Part shown: piece by piece, positions 25,954-35,001 of the stretch | Numbering within the stretch: the stretch's first letter is position 1 | How the letters are laid out: each line of letters begins with the position of its first letter | NCBI GenBank assembly: GCA_016744335.1 | Contig: JADGEO010000002.1 | Coordinates: forward strand, 1-64,000 | DNA length: 64,000 nt | Direction: 5' to 3' | Source of the DNA: Anaerolineales bacterium | GTDB taxonomy: Bacteria; Chloroflexota; Anaerolineae; Anaerolineales; Villigracilaceae | Position numbers and translations under genes: made by a program | The notes under the pieces: generated by a model | Database searches by the model: none | The model's input: only the letters and a program-made list of their open reading frames with translations | What the model was told of the DNA's origin: nothing

Positions 25954-28167
25954 GTGGACAAAACTATTAAGTCATCCAAAGAGCCAGAAGAGGCTAAAGA
26001 GCCTAAAAAGCCAAATAAAAAGATTGGGCATTATGAGATAAAGTCGGAATTAGGGCGCGGGGGTATGGCAACCGTTTATCTTGGCTACGACGATCGTTTT
26101 GAACGTGAGGTCGCGGTAAAAGTATTACCCGCCGAATTTTTACACGACCCTCAATTTAGCGTGCGTTTTCACCGCGAGGCAAGAACTGTTGCCGCTTTAG
26201 AGCACCCTGCAATTGTACCCGTTTATGATGTAGGCGAATCAGACGAGGGTTTACACTATTTTGTAATGCGCTATATGGATGGAGGCTCACTCGCCGACAA
26301 ACTCGCCGAAGGCGATATCAGCCTTCAAGAAGTCGCACGCATTATTAGCATTATTGCCCCAGCTCTAGATGATGCGCATAAAAAAGGAATTATTCACCGC
26401 GACCTTAAGCCCGCCAACATTCTCTTCGATCACAATAACCGCCCGTATCTTTCAGATTTTGGCATTGCTAAAATTAGCGGCGCACAACAAGACGTAACCG
26501 GGAGCGCAATTATCGGCACGCCCGCTTATATGTCTCCCGAACAAGCACAGGGCAAAGAAATAGATGGCAGAAGCGATATTTATGCGCTAGGTGCCATCAT
26601 CTATCGTATGCTCACTGGCACTCGCCCCTATAGCGGCGATACGCCCATGAGCATGGCTATCAAACACATCACCGACCCCACACCCGATATTCTCAACGAA
26701 AACCCTACCCTACCCATTGCCATGAGCGCCTTCATTTACCGCTCAATGGACAAGGAACCCGAAGGACGTTTTCAGACCGCTATTGAACTATCTGATACGC
26801 TCAACGCTTTAGCCAGCGACAAAAGTACCGTAGGTATCAAAACTCTATCTAGCCACACCAAACCTTCAATGACGAAGATAAGGGTAAGACAAGATAGCCA
26901 ACCACCCCAAAAGAAAAAAGTTGGATGGGTAATTGGAATTGTGGTACTGCTAGGGTTGGTGGGATTGGGATTTGCACTCAAAGCCCTTCTCCCCACCAGC
27001 GTTGCCGAACGCGCGCCAAGCCCAACTTCACGCGTGTCTTCAACATCTGCCCCCAGTACACTTGCACCTCCCACCCTCCCCCCCCCATCTCCTTTTTCCC
27101 CAACAGAGACCGAATTCCCAACTGAAACAGCTACGCCGGAGCCTCCTGCAAACCCTATTATTGGCGGTGCTGACAAAATCGCCTTTTTAGCAAATGGCAA
27201 TATCTGGCTAATGAATACAGATGGAAGCGATTTGCAAGAACTAATTACCAATGGGGCTCTTAAAACCAATTTACAATGGATGCCCGATAGGAAAAGCCTA
27301 ATTTATGTGGCGGGTAAATGTATTCAAACAATGGATACAGAAGCAGACATTATTGATGAAGTGACCTGTTTTCAACAGGCAGAATACCTTGAGGCTATTC
27401 AAATTTCTCCCGATGGCAAAAGGATTGCCATTAGCATGAACAGAGAGCTTTTTATAGTGCCTTTTGACCTTGAAATCCTTTCTGAGGCTAAAACCCGCTC
27501 TGATTTACAGGCTATTGAGGGAGGATGCTTCTTTGAAGATGAGTCAGTAATAGATGTTCGTTGGCATGATTATGAAGACCAAATTGCCATACTCTTTGCG
27601 GGCACATCGCCTAATGGCACACGCGCAGATTTGATAAGAACTATGGATATTTCAAATTGTCAATCGGCGGCTTCGGCGGTAGCAACAGGCACTGCGGTAG
27701 CAGAAAGTGAAGAAGATGACGACTATAAGCTTTATTTTGTTGATAAGCTAGATGAATTCCCCGCCAATCGCTTTACCATGAAAGGGTATAACGGCACTAC
27801 ACCTTATATTGAAGAATTTGATTGGGATGGCGCAGACACCTTTTTGATGAATACCTTTAAGCGCAGTGGTGGGTACGGATATTTTTATACCTACAATACA
27901 CTTTCGCATAAAGCCGAGCAATTAGACCCAGTTGGCGTAAGCACTTGTTGCTATCGAGACGCTCGCTGGAGTCCTGATGGAACGCATTTTATCGTAGCTT
28001 ATCAAGATGTTGCGTTAGGTGCAGATGCAGAAATTTTGATTTATTTCCTACGTTTTGGCACTTTGGGCACAGGCGTAAGTTACGAGCCAATGCTTATGCC
28101 TGAAGGTTTTTTTGAAGATATAAAAGAAATGCCACAATTTGCATTCAGACCTGCTACAGAGGAATGA
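25954..28167 (+). CDS. Membrane Ser/Thr protein kinase with extracellular TolB-like beta-propeller
   Basis: A 737-residue Hanks-type kinase. Catalytic residues are all present: G34-R-G-G-M-A, Lys56 in V-A-V-K-V-L, H-R-D at 148-150 with K-P-A-N, D-F-G at 168-170 and S-P-E-Q. A basic linker leads to a membrane helix at about 330-352 (W-V-I-G-I-V-V-L-L-G-L), a P/T-rich stretch and a C-terminal beta-propeller-like domain from about 400 (I-A-F-L-A-N-G-N-I-W-L-M-N-T-D-G-S, I-S-P-D-G-K-R-I-A, W-S-P-D-G-T-H-F). Thus an outside sensor may drive an inside kinase. The start is the GTG at 25954, with AAGGGA 7 bases upstream; the ATG at 25879 has no such site. Confidence 0.88.
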   Translation: MDKTIKSSKEPEEAKEPKKPNKKIGHYEIKSELGRGGMATVYLGYDDRFEREVAVKVLPAEFLHDPQFSVRFHREARTVAALEHPAIVPVYDVGESDEGLHYFVMRYMDGGSLADKLAEGDISLQEVARIISIIAPALDDAHKKGIIHRDLKPANILFDHNNRPYLSDFGIAKISGAQQDVTGSAIIGTPAYMSPEQAQGKEIDGRSDIYALGAIIYRMLTGTRPYSGDTPMSMAIKHITDPTPDILNENPTLPIAMSAFIYRSMDKEPEGRFQTAIELSDTLNALASDKSTVGIKTLSSHTKPSMTKIRVRQDSQPPQKKKVGWVIGIVVLLGLVGLGFALKALLPTSVAERAPSPTSRVSSTSAPSTLAPPTLPPPSPFSPTETEFPTETATPEPPANPIIGGADKIAFLANGNIWLMNTDGSDLQELITNGALKTNLQWMPDRKSLIYVAGKCIQTMDTEADIIDEVTCFQQAEYLEAIQISPDGKRIAISMNRELFIVPFDLEILSEAKTRSDLQAIEGGCFFEDESVIDVRWHDYEDQIAILFAGTSPNGTRADLIRTMDISNCQSAASAVATGTAVAESEEDDDYKLYFVDKLDEFPANRFTMKGYNGTTPYIEEFDWDGADTFLMNTFKRSGGYGYFYTYNTLSHKAEQLDPVGVSTCCYRDARWSPDGTHFIVAYQDVALGADAEILIYFLRFGTLGTGVSYEPMLMPEGFFEDIKEMPQFAFRPATEE

Positions 28168-28231
28168 TTTTGGCATAGAAAAAGTATGAGACTTTATTGA
28201 GAATTAACAATCAGAAAAAGAATCTATTAAC

Positions 28232-28266
28232 AAAAAAGTCCCCTTTTTAGAAAAGGGGACTTTTTT
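28232..28266. terminator. Bidirectional terminator
   Basis: Stem aaaaaagtccccttttt / aaaaaggggactttttt with only two loop bases between arms on paper. It lies between convergent genes (the kinase and the AI-2E gene), and has T-runs on both strands. Confidence 0.9.
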
Positions 28267-28270
28267 ATTT

Positions 28271-29713
28271 TCAGCTAAAAGACGCTTTCACCTTATTTGT
28301 CCAGCCGCGTAACCTATCTCGCCAAGGCACTTTTTCATCTTCAATTATCTCTAGCGGGGGCGGTGTTTCTAAAATTTTATTATAAAGATACATAAAAATC
28401 TCCCTCCCCGAAGAAATGACAGGTGTGGCAAGAAAAATTCCTAAAATACCAAATAACACACCACCAATAAAAACGCCCAATAAGACAATAAGTGGAGGTA
28501 GCTCTAGGGCATCGCCTAAAATTTTGGGAACAACAAGCTGATTTTCTAGAAGCTGTATAACTACATAAAACCCAATAATAATAAGCGCAAAAATCCATGG
28601 CTCAATTGCAAAATGCTGTGATCCGAAAAGAAAAGCCAAAATAACAGCCGGAATAGCCGCTAAAATAGGGCCTAAGGAGGGAATCACCTCCATCAAACCC
28701 GCAAAAACACCTAATAATAAAGCCTGCGGAGTACCAAGAATAAGGTTACCTATCCACACCAATACACCAATTGCGGCCATCAAAACCAATTGCGCCCGCA
28801 AAAAAGAAGACCAGATAGCACCAAGCCGCTCCATCAAACCCACCCACTCTTCCTTATAGGCGGGCGGAAAAACTTCCACAAACCCTTTATAAAGTTGCTT
28901 GCCTGATAAACTCAAATAAAGACTTATCATCAATGTAAAGAAAAAAGCTACAAAAGCAGAAATAATAGGTCCTAAAATGGTGGCTAAAATCCCCACCGTT
29001 TTTGCCAACCTGTCACCAAGCGTAGCTACCGAAGCCTCTAAGCTAACTGGTTCAGGCGGATCCATTGTTGGTACTCCCTGCAATACAGCCAATAATGCGT
29101 TCAACCCAGGAGAAAAAAGAGCACTAACAAAGGGGATTCCATCCACGACTGCCGCTAAACCCTCTACCCATAAAGTCAAACTCTCCATTACCGCCTGCAC
29201 ATCTATTGTCAACACAAAATTTGCTGCATCAACCAAAGTCGGTATCAAAATAATGGGCAAAGAAATCAAAAGCAATAACACAAAAATATACGTTAATGCG
29301 GTGGCTATTCCTCGGCTTGCTTTCATTTTATTCTCAAAAAATGAAATAATAGGTTGTACCAAAAATGCCATAATTGCCGCAAAAACGATTAGCGGAATAG
29401 CACTAGAGCTTATAAAAACAATCCCTACTAAAACCAAGAAAAGAAATGTGCCCACAATATACTTTGTAGTGGGACTCCACCTTGCAGATAGCTCATCTTC
29501 CACCTGAGGATGATGAACCGCAATGCGCGTGTTTTCTGCTTGAGAAATGTCCAGAGGCATTTTTTTGGCTTCAAGCAATTGAGGCTTCGGCTTTCCCTCA
29601 CCTTTCGGCGTTTTTTGGCTAAATAAACGCAAGATGCCAACCAGCACAGAAAGAAGCGCACTAATAACCGCGCCAAGAGCAAGGGGTGAAAAATTATTCT
29701 TTTGAGATGTCAT
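28271..29713 (-). CDS. AI-2E family (PerM/TqsA-type) membrane transporter, 480 residues
   Basis: An integral membrane protein. After a cytoplasmic stretch with a basic/acidic segment (1-75) come about eight membrane helices: V-G-T-F-L-F-L-V-L-V-G-I-V-F-I, F-A-A-I-M-A-F-L-V-Q-P-I, the long middle region with F-F-F-T-L-M-I-S-L-Y-L-S, and G-L-M-E-V-I-P-S-L-G-P-I-L-A-A-I-P-A with the family-typical P-S-L-G-P. A C-terminal P-P-L-x-x-L-L-G-V-F-I-G-G is also typical. Members export autoinducer-2 or act as Na+/H+ antiporters; the substrate here is unknown. N-terminal extension of ~75 residues is longer than usual. Confidence 0.85.
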   Translation of the reverse strand: MTSQKNNFSPLALGAVISALLSVLVGILRLFSQKTPKGEGKPKPQLLEAKKMPLDISQAENTRIAVHHPQVEDELSARWSPTTKYIVGTFLFLVLVGIVFISSSAIPLIVFAAIMAFLVQPIISFFENKMKASRGIATALTYIFVLLLLISLPIILIPTLVDAANFVLTIDVQAVMESLTLWVEGLAAVVDGIPFVSALFSPGLNALLAVLQGVPTMDPPEPVSLEASVATLGDRLAKTVGILATILGPIISAFVAFFFTLMISLYLSLSGKQLYKGFVEVFPPAYKEEWVGLMERLGAIWSSFLRAQLVLMAAIGVLVWIGNLILGTPQALLLGVFAGLMEVIPSLGPILAAIPAVILAFLFGSQHFAIEPWIFALIIIGFYVVIQLLENQLVVPKILGDALELPPLIVLLGVFIGGVLFGILGIFLATPVISSGREIFMYLYNKILETPPPLEIIEDEKVPWRDRLRGWTNKVKASFS

Positions 29714-29797
29714 AACTTTACCTTCATAGTATCAGGCTCATATTGCCTTATAACGCCTGTCGCAAATTATCTAAAACTCAGGTTTATAATAAAATTG

Positions 29798-29995
29798 CTA
29801 AGACACAAAGTTTTATATTTCTTGTGTCCTAGCACAATATAAGAGGAATTATCTAGCCTTTGTATCGGGAGAATAAACTTAAAAGTCTAGCTACCTAACA
29901 CTTTGGATAAACTGACTTTCAAATCTCACGCAAAGACACGAAGCCACTAAGAAAAACCTAAAAACTTTGCGTTCTGGCATCTTTGTTAGTATAAC
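29798..29995. repeat. Two small palindromes upstream of the AI-2E gene's spacer
   Basis: At 29798-29834, gctaagacacaa pairs with cttgtgtcctagc. At about 29934-29995, cacgcaaagacacgaagc and cactaagaa pair loosely with aactttgcgttctgg and tttgttag. Both resemble the CACAAAG palindromes of 3.5 and 4.2 kb. The rest of 29714-30056 shows no gene. Confidence 0.5.
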
Positions 29996-30056
29996 AACCT
30001 TTACGTGAGACACGTAACCACGATATTTTAAAACTGTCGAATAGCCAGCTTAGGCG

Positions 30057-31277
30057 TTACTGATTATCAATCTCTGTCTTCTTTTTTCTGCGCCTACTCC
30101 ATTGCGTTGCACCACCTAAGACAATTGCTCCGCCTGTTACACCAATTGAGCCACAAATAGGGGGGCTTGATGAAGCAGGATTAACAGGATCAATTGACAC
30201 TTCTCCTTCATCCGTTGGCTCTATCTCTGGCGGGCTTGTTGGCTCTATTTCTGGTGGGCTTGTTGGTGCGGGAGGATCGGTAGGAAGAAGAGGGGCATCT
30301 GTTGGTCCAGGCGCTGGCTCAGTGGCTTCGCCTGGGACAACTGTAGGCGTACCATCGTCATTTTTGATTGTGCCAAATAAAAACCATCCAGCTATACATA
30401 GCATGACGATAATTAAAAGAGCAAGAATGATTGAAGACCAATTGGTACTTTTCTTTGCAGGCGGTGGGGGAGGCGGCGCATAACTTTGAGGAGGCGGTGC
30501 TGAAACCTGTTGGGAAGGCGGTGGGGGAGGAGCTTGCAAAGAACTTGCAAATGCACTACGAAACTCCGCCGCGCTCTGAAAACGAGCATCGGGGTTTTGC
30601 GCCATTGCTTTGAATATAATTTTTTCTACCGCAGAGGGCAAATCGGGGCGTTTGGTATTAAGGCTAAGAACCGTGCCAACGGGAGGTGGTGCGCCTGTTA
30701 AAACTTCAAATAAAAGCACACCCAACGCGTAAATATCAGTGCGTTTATCGACAACGCCGCCGCTCCTTTGTTCAGGGCTTAGATAAGGGCTGGCAGATGC
30801 CGTTAAAGGCTGAGCAAGCCCAAAGTCCGCTAGAAGCGGGCTGTTTCCTGCATCCAAAAAGATATTTTCTGGTTTGAGGTTGCCATGCACATATCCTTGC
30901 CCGTGAATATAATCCAGAGCTTCTACAATTTGGTTAATAAGTGCTTGGGCTTCAAGTGGGTTATAAAAATGGGATAAATTGCTATCCAAATTTCCGCGAT
31001 CAAAAAAAGCAGAGCCAAGGTAAGCAACACCTTCAATCTGCCCAGAATCGTAAATGGGTAAAAGATTACGATGCGACATTTGTGAGGCTAGTTTCGCCTG
31101 TTGCAAGAAACGTTGTGTGTCTAATGAGGTGGGACTAAGGTTTGGGTTGAGGACTTTCACAGCAAGGTATCGGTTTTTGCTAGGCTGAAAAGCCTTGAAC
31201 AGAATGGTATTACCACTTTGACTTATGAGTTCGGTGAGTTGGTATTCTCCGAGTGTTTTTCCTGTTAATTGGGACAT
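30057..31277 (-). CDS. Ser/Thr kinase-like protein lacking the catalytic Asp (probable pseudokinase)
   Basis: A 406-residue protein with a kinase fold at 10-265, but H-R-D is replaced by H131-G-N133 (in V-H-G-N-L-K-P-E-N) and the glycine loop reads L-I-S-Q-S-G-N-T-I-L-F, lacking G-x-G-x-x-G. Lys41, D-F-G (151-153) and S-P-E-Q are retained. This suggests nucleotide binding without efficient phosphotransfer. A Pro-rich linker, a membrane helix at about 290-310, a second P/T-rich linker, and the C-terminal S-P-P-I-C-G-S - hydrophobic - R-R-R-K-K-K tail follow. The tail resembles that of the 13237 protein. It lies 64 bp after the lipid kinase gene, perhaps in one operon. Confidence 0.8.
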   Translation of the reverse strand: MSQLTGKTLGEYQLTELISQSGNTILFKAFQPSKNRYLAVKVLNPNLSPTSLDTQRFLQQAKLASQMSHRNLLPIYDSGQIEGVAYLGSAFFDRGNLDSNLSHFYNPLEAQALINQIVEALDYIHGQGYVHGNLKPENIFLDAGNSPLLADFGLAQPLTASASPYLSPEQRSGGVVDKRTDIYALGVLLFEVLTGAPPPVGTVLSLNTKRPDLPSAVEKIIFKAMAQNPDARFQSAAEFRSAFASSLQAPPPPPSQQVSAPPPQSYAPPPPPPAKKSTNWSSIILALLIIVMLCIAGWFLFGTIKNDDGTPTVVPGEATEPAPGPTDAPLLPTDPPAPTSPPEIEPTSPPEIEPTDEGEVSIDPVNPASSSPPICGSIGVTGGAIVLGGATQWSRRRKKKTEIDNQ

Positions 31278-31341
31278 TTTCTACTCCTTTTATGCAACCA
31301 GAAAGGTTTTTCTTTCGCTAATTGTACACGATGAATAAATG

Positions 31342-32256
31342 CTATTCTTTTGGCACAAGAATTTGAATGGCTTGGGGTATGGCTGTAGCTGTAATGGGCG
31401 TGGAACCGTAGTCTTCGCCATCTATCCAGACGTTTTGAGGGGTATCGGATTCCAAGGTGATTTTTCTTCCTTGCCAATGATAAATACCCAAGCCCTCTTG
31501 GCTTTCAGTACGGTCTTTTCTCTCCCCCACTCTAAATAGATAGTGCGAGAGAGCGCGCAAAGGCTGTACTTTGGCAGTAAGGGCATATAAATCTAGCAGA
31601 CCATCGCTAACATCTACGTGTTCTACTTCGGGGAGGGGGATGCCCAACACACCTCCGAGTGCGCCTGCGTTAAGAATAAAGCAGAGCATAGCTTCCCCTT
31701 CAATAACTTCACCATCTACAGTGGCACGGTATTGGGCGGTGGGGGCTTCTTTGAGAAATTTGATAGAGGCGTTTACATAAGCGAGTTGCCCAAATTTATC
31801 TTTCATTTCTCGGCTGGCGGCTCTTTCTGTATCAAATCCTGCATAAGCACGAAGCATAAAATTTTCTTCGTTAATTTTGGCTAGGTCTATTTTTTTTATT
31901 TGATTATCCCCTACAATCAATTCTGTTGCCTGCTGAAGAATACGCGGGATATTAAGCTCGTAGGTCATTGCATTGCCTGTGCCACCAGGCAAGATTGCCA
32001 TTGGTGTATTGCTGTTCATTAGGGCATTCGCGACTTCCATTTGGGTTCCATCCCCGCCATAGCCGGCTACTAAATCTACGCCTTGCTCAAGGGCTTCTTT
32101 AGCGAAACGTTGTGCATCTCCTGATTTTTGGGTAACGCGCACATCCCAATCTATACCATGAGGGTAAAAAACTGTATTAATAGTGTTGAGAATCGGTTCG
32201 GGTTGCCCCGCGGCGGGATTGACAATAACACGGACTTTTTTATATCGAGATGACAT
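31342..32256 (-). CDS. Diacylglycerol/lipid kinase family protein (YegS/DgkB-like)
   Basis: A 304-residue lipid kinase. I-V-N-P-A-A-G is the N-terminal motif, G-Y-G-G-D-G-T-Q-M-E-V is the ATP/substrate G-G-D-G-T signature, and L-P-G-G-T-G-N-A-M-T-Y-E follows. The C-terminal beta-sandwich carries the D-G-L-L-D-L-Y motif at about 210-216. It would phosphorylate diacylglycerol or a similar lipid at the inner membrane face. It starts 3 bp after the YihY gene's stop, so they are cotranscribed, and lies between YihY and the pseudokinase. Substrate not resolved. Confidence 0.87.
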   Translation of the reverse strand: MSSRYKKVRVIVNPAAGQPEPILNTINTVFYPHGIDWDVRVTQKSGDAQRFAKEALEQGVDLVAGYGGDGTQMEVANALMNSNTPMAILPGGTGNAMTYELNIPRILQQATELIVGDNQIKKIDLAKINEENFMLRAYAGFDTERAASREMKDKFGQLAYVNASIKFLKEAPTAQYRATVDGEVIEGEAMLCFILNAGALGGVLGIPLPEVEHVDVSDGLLDLYALTAKVQPLRALSHYLFRVGERKDRTESQEGLGIYHWQGRKITLESDTPQNVWIDGEDYGSTPITATAIPQAIQILVPKE

Positions 32257-32259
32257 AGA

Positions 32260-33108
32260 TCATAACTCCTTTCCAATTTTAGAGCCAAAATAAAAGGCAT
32301 AGGCTCTTGTGAAAACTGCTCCAAAAAGAAAAATTTGAGAAAATATATAGAAGCTAATCAGAATCACCGCTACTGCACCCGCGGCTTCAAATGCAGAGTT
32401 GAAATTCCCGCTTGTTAGATAAAAACCAAGTAGTTTGCCGCCTAATGCCATCAAAAGAACAGTCACCACAGAAGCGACCCATACATCACGCCAAGCTATG
32501 TCTGCATCAGGAAGCGTTTTATAAATGAGTGCAAAAGAGAGAGCCGCCAACCCTAAAAAGCTAAGAGAATTTAGATAAGGCATATCAGCAAGAATCGGAA
32601 TGAGAGAATCAAGCCACGAAAGAATGATATTAATGAGAGTTGCGGCAATGAGCACTATACCAACACCAATAACCATTAAAAAGGAAAGAAGGCGTTGCTT
32701 AACCATTACCAAAGTTCCACCTTTAGCGGGGGGAGGAACTCTCCAAATAGCATTTAAAGCATACTGCACCTGAAAAAACAATCCCGATGCGGCAATTAGA
32801 AGAGCAAGAAAAGCAATGATTGAACTTAACAAAGATGCTTCCCCGAGGGACGCTTGAGAGAGGTTAGCAACTGATTTTTCAATAAGCTCTGCTATATCTG
32901 TGCCAAAAGTCGCTTCAACTCTTCCGTAGAGATTGTTTGCCATAAGAAGTTGTTCGCCAAAAAAGCCCGCTATAGTAAAAGCGATATAAATAACAGGCGC
33001 AAATGAAAACATACCAAAATAGGCAAGTGCCGCCGCGAGTACATTCGGACGTTCTGTGACCCAGATTTTATAAAGCTCTTTTATGAAGCTGTGAATGGAT
33101 TTCTTCAT
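32260..33108 (-). CDS. YihY/BrkB-family membrane protein
   Basis: A 282-residue membrane protein with about six helices. A-L-A-Y-F-G-M-F-S-F-A-P is the N-terminal family motif (A-A-L-A-Y-x-x), followed by the extracellular region near 60-90 and helices at about 90-110, 135-165, 175-195, 210-230 and 245-265 with the S-F-Y-I-F-S-Q-I-F-L-F-G-A end. YihY proteins were once thought to be RNase BN; they are membrane transporters or envelope factors of unknown substrate. The gene is 3 bp from the lipid kinase gene. Confidence 0.85.
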   Translation of the reverse strand: MKKSIHSFIKELYKIWVTERPNVLAAALAYFGMFSFAPVIYIAFTIAGFFGEQLLMANNLYGRVEATFGTDIAELIEKSVANLSQASLGEASLLSSIIAFLALLIAASGLFFQVQYALNAIWRVPPPAKGGTLVMVKQRLLSFLMVIGVGIVLIAATLINIILSWLDSLIPILADMPYLNSLSFLGLAALSFALIYKTLPDADIAWRDVWVASVVTVLLMALGGKLLGFYLTSGNFNSAFEAAGAVAVILISFYIFSQIFLFGAVFTRAYAFYFGSKIGKEL

Positions 33109-33276
33109 GAAATTACCTTTAACTGATTTACTCTTCTAAGTTATCGCATTTATGCTGTCTACCCTAAAGTCTTACATAAATGCCATAGAGCGAATATATA
33201 AGTTTTTGACTAATGTTTTTTACTCAGAATGAGTCCATTATAGCGTTTTTCGTACAAAAAGGGAGGAAAACAACAA

Positions 33277-33807
33277 TTAAACGAGTTCTTTCATCAAAGC
33301 ACTATAGGCTATGTCGTGATGCTCGGATAATTTTCCAGCCAAATCTACGGGTAAATCTGCGATGAAAATCTCGGCATCAGTGGCACGAAGGGCATCTAAG
33401 ATTTTTGGGGCAAAGTCTTGACACACCACCGCAAGAATTGCAGAGGAATCAGGAAGAATGGAAGCAACTGCTTTATTAATCTGCTCTGAGGAGATACGAT
33501 TTTCACTTTTTCGTTTTCCTACTAGCCCACCAACAACTGAGCCTAATGCACCTAAAAGCACTGTTCCACCACCAGATGCAATACCGACCACTGCCCCCAA
33601 AACAACACCTCCTAGAGCGCCCTTTGCCGGCGTCATACCTACGTCTTTATAACTGATCCGACCGTGTGCATCTTTAGACATAGCAACCAGTGCTTGAAGT
33701 TCCCCTAGCATCTCTTTTTGATTTTTCTTCAGTTGCTCTATTATTTCTTCTGCTTCTTTTTGTCCATCAAAGATGGCGAAAACAAATTGATATTCTTTTT
33801 CACTCAT
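33277..33807 (-). CDS. DUF1269-type glycine-zipper protein (copy 1)
   Basis: A 176-residue protein starting M-S-E-K-E-Y with GGAGAAGG just upstream; a longer start at 33849 is less likely. It has an alpha/beta N-terminal part (Q-F-V-F-A-I-F-D-G-Q-K-E-A-E-E), a central glycine-zipper (G-A-L-G-G-V-V-L-G-A-V-V-G-I-A ... G-S-V-V-G-G-L-V-G-K), and a C-terminal part with S-S-A-I-L-A-V-V and the A-K-L-S-E-H-H-D end. Two homologues lie at 52554 and 53436. DUF1269 proteins are of unknown function, possibly membrane-associated stress proteins. Confidence 0.8.
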   Translation of the reverse strand: MSEKEYQFVFAIFDGQKEAEEIIEQLKKNQKEMLGELQALVAMSKDAHGRISYKDVGMTPAKGALGGVVLGAVVGIASGGGTVLLGALGSVVGGLVGKRKSENRISSEQINKAVASILPDSSAILAVVCQDFAPKILDALRATDAEIFIADLPVDLAGKLSEHHDIAYSALMKELV

Positions 33808-33996
33808 TCTTCCTTCTCCTATACTACCGTCATAAAGCGAGGCTACCAACCGCTAATTTCAGAAAAAAACCAGTCATATTACAGCTTCCAAATTTTATGT
33901 TTTCTTCTCAGATTACAGCTATTTTACATATAAATCACCTCTGTAAAAGTTTTTATGATCTGCTCTAGGCTGAAAAAACAAATACTGATGAAAGTT

Positions 33997-34115
33997 CTAT
34001 TAGACCTCTTGTAAAAGCCTGTTTTCTCTACGCTCCCTGCGCCGTTCTCGGCGCAGGCTTCTCTAAAACACGCCGCCGAGGACGGCGGCTAGAGCACTTA
34101 TACAAGAGGTCTATT
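33997..34115. repeat. MITE-like element of ~118 bp, copy 2
   Basis: The ends tattagacctcttgtaaaag and cttatacaagaggtctatt form 17 of 19 paired bases. The interior is the same GC-rich cgccgccgaggacggcgg as in the 22.5-kb copy. No ORF inside. Confidence 0.88.
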
Positions 34116-34222
34116 GATATTCATCCTTTAAATCTATCTGTATACGCTAGGCATCCTGCTCGAATTTTTAGCACTCAAGGTCAAAACGCGTGCGTAGTGC
34201 GCCATCGTCCAAATAAATTTAT

Positions 34223-34903
34223 TTATCGGTTGGCGGCGCGTAACATCAGCAAGAAGAGGTTGATAAAATCCAAATAAAGAGATAGCGCACCAATCACTAC
34301 TAATCCGCCTCGGGCAGGGTGGTCGTCTATTTGCTGTCCTATTTGCTTGAGACGTTGGGTATCATAGGCTGTTAGCCCCACAAAAAGACCAATGCCAATA
34401 AAGGTTAGAAGCATGTTTAAACCTGGAAAAAACCAACTGAACATCCAAGCCAGCGTCCAGCCTAATAAAAGCATAAATAATATATTGCCTGATGAACTAA
34501 AATCTCGTTTGAAGGTCATTCCAAAGATGCTGGTGAGAAAAAATGTCCCTGACGTAAGCCAAAAGACCTGTGCTATTTCGGATTCTGAATAAACGATAAA
34601 GAGGGAGGCAAAGGTTAGCCCAGTTAGCGCAGAATAGAGCAAGAAAAGCAACCCTGCCATAGCTGGTGACATGCGCATTACCGCCGCACTAAGTGAAACA
34701 ACAAGAATAACCTGAAGAATGAATAATCCAAATGCAAAACCAGGGTGAAGCGTTTGTACCAAAAGGTCTTGATTATTGCTTGTCCATGAGGCAACCAAAC
34801 CTGTGACAAGCAAGCCTAAAGCCATCAATAAATAAACTTGTCCCAGAAAGGTGTTAACTCTTGTTTCACTTAGGACCATAGTTTTAGCTTTTACTTGCGA
34901 CAT
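34223..34903 (-). CDS. Bax inhibitor-1 family membrane protein (YccA/YbhL-like)
   Basis: A 226-residue protein with seven membrane helices. It carries V-N-T-F-L-G-Q-V-Y-L-L-M-A-L-G-L-L at the N-terminus, Y-S-A-L-T-G-L-T-F-A-S-L in the middle and Y-D-T-Q-R-L-K-Q-I-G near residue 185, then A-L-S-L-Y-L-D-F-I-N-L-F-L at the C-terminus. A-Y-D-T-Q and L-x-L-Y-L-D-F-I-N-L-F are the conserved BI-1 motifs. BI-1 members leak calcium/protons and contribute to membrane quality control. The gene stands near the MITE and a single-gene unit is likely. Confidence 0.93.
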   Translation of the reverse strand: MSQVKAKTMVLSETRVNTFLGQVYLLMALGLLVTGLVASWTSNNQDLLVQTLHPGFAFGLFILQVILVVSLSAAVMRMSPAMAGLLFLLYSALTGLTFASLFIVYSESEIAQVFWLTSGTFFLTSIFGMTFKRDFSSSGNILFMLLLGWTLAWMFSWFFPGLNMLLTFIGIGLFVGLTAYDTQRLKQIGQQIDDHPARGGLVVIGALSLYLDFINLFLLMLRAANR

Positions 34904-35001
34904 AAGATACTCCTTTTTTTAGGGGGGATGAGGATAAAAGCAAGCCACCGCCCCAACCTTTGGCTTGCTACCGTTAGAATCAACAGTGTACTGAAAGTTT
35001 G

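Noticed and set aside
29714-30056. A small gene or RNA in the 343-bp spacer
   Set aside because: Only weak palindromes; no ORF with start signal and no conserved RNA motif recognised.
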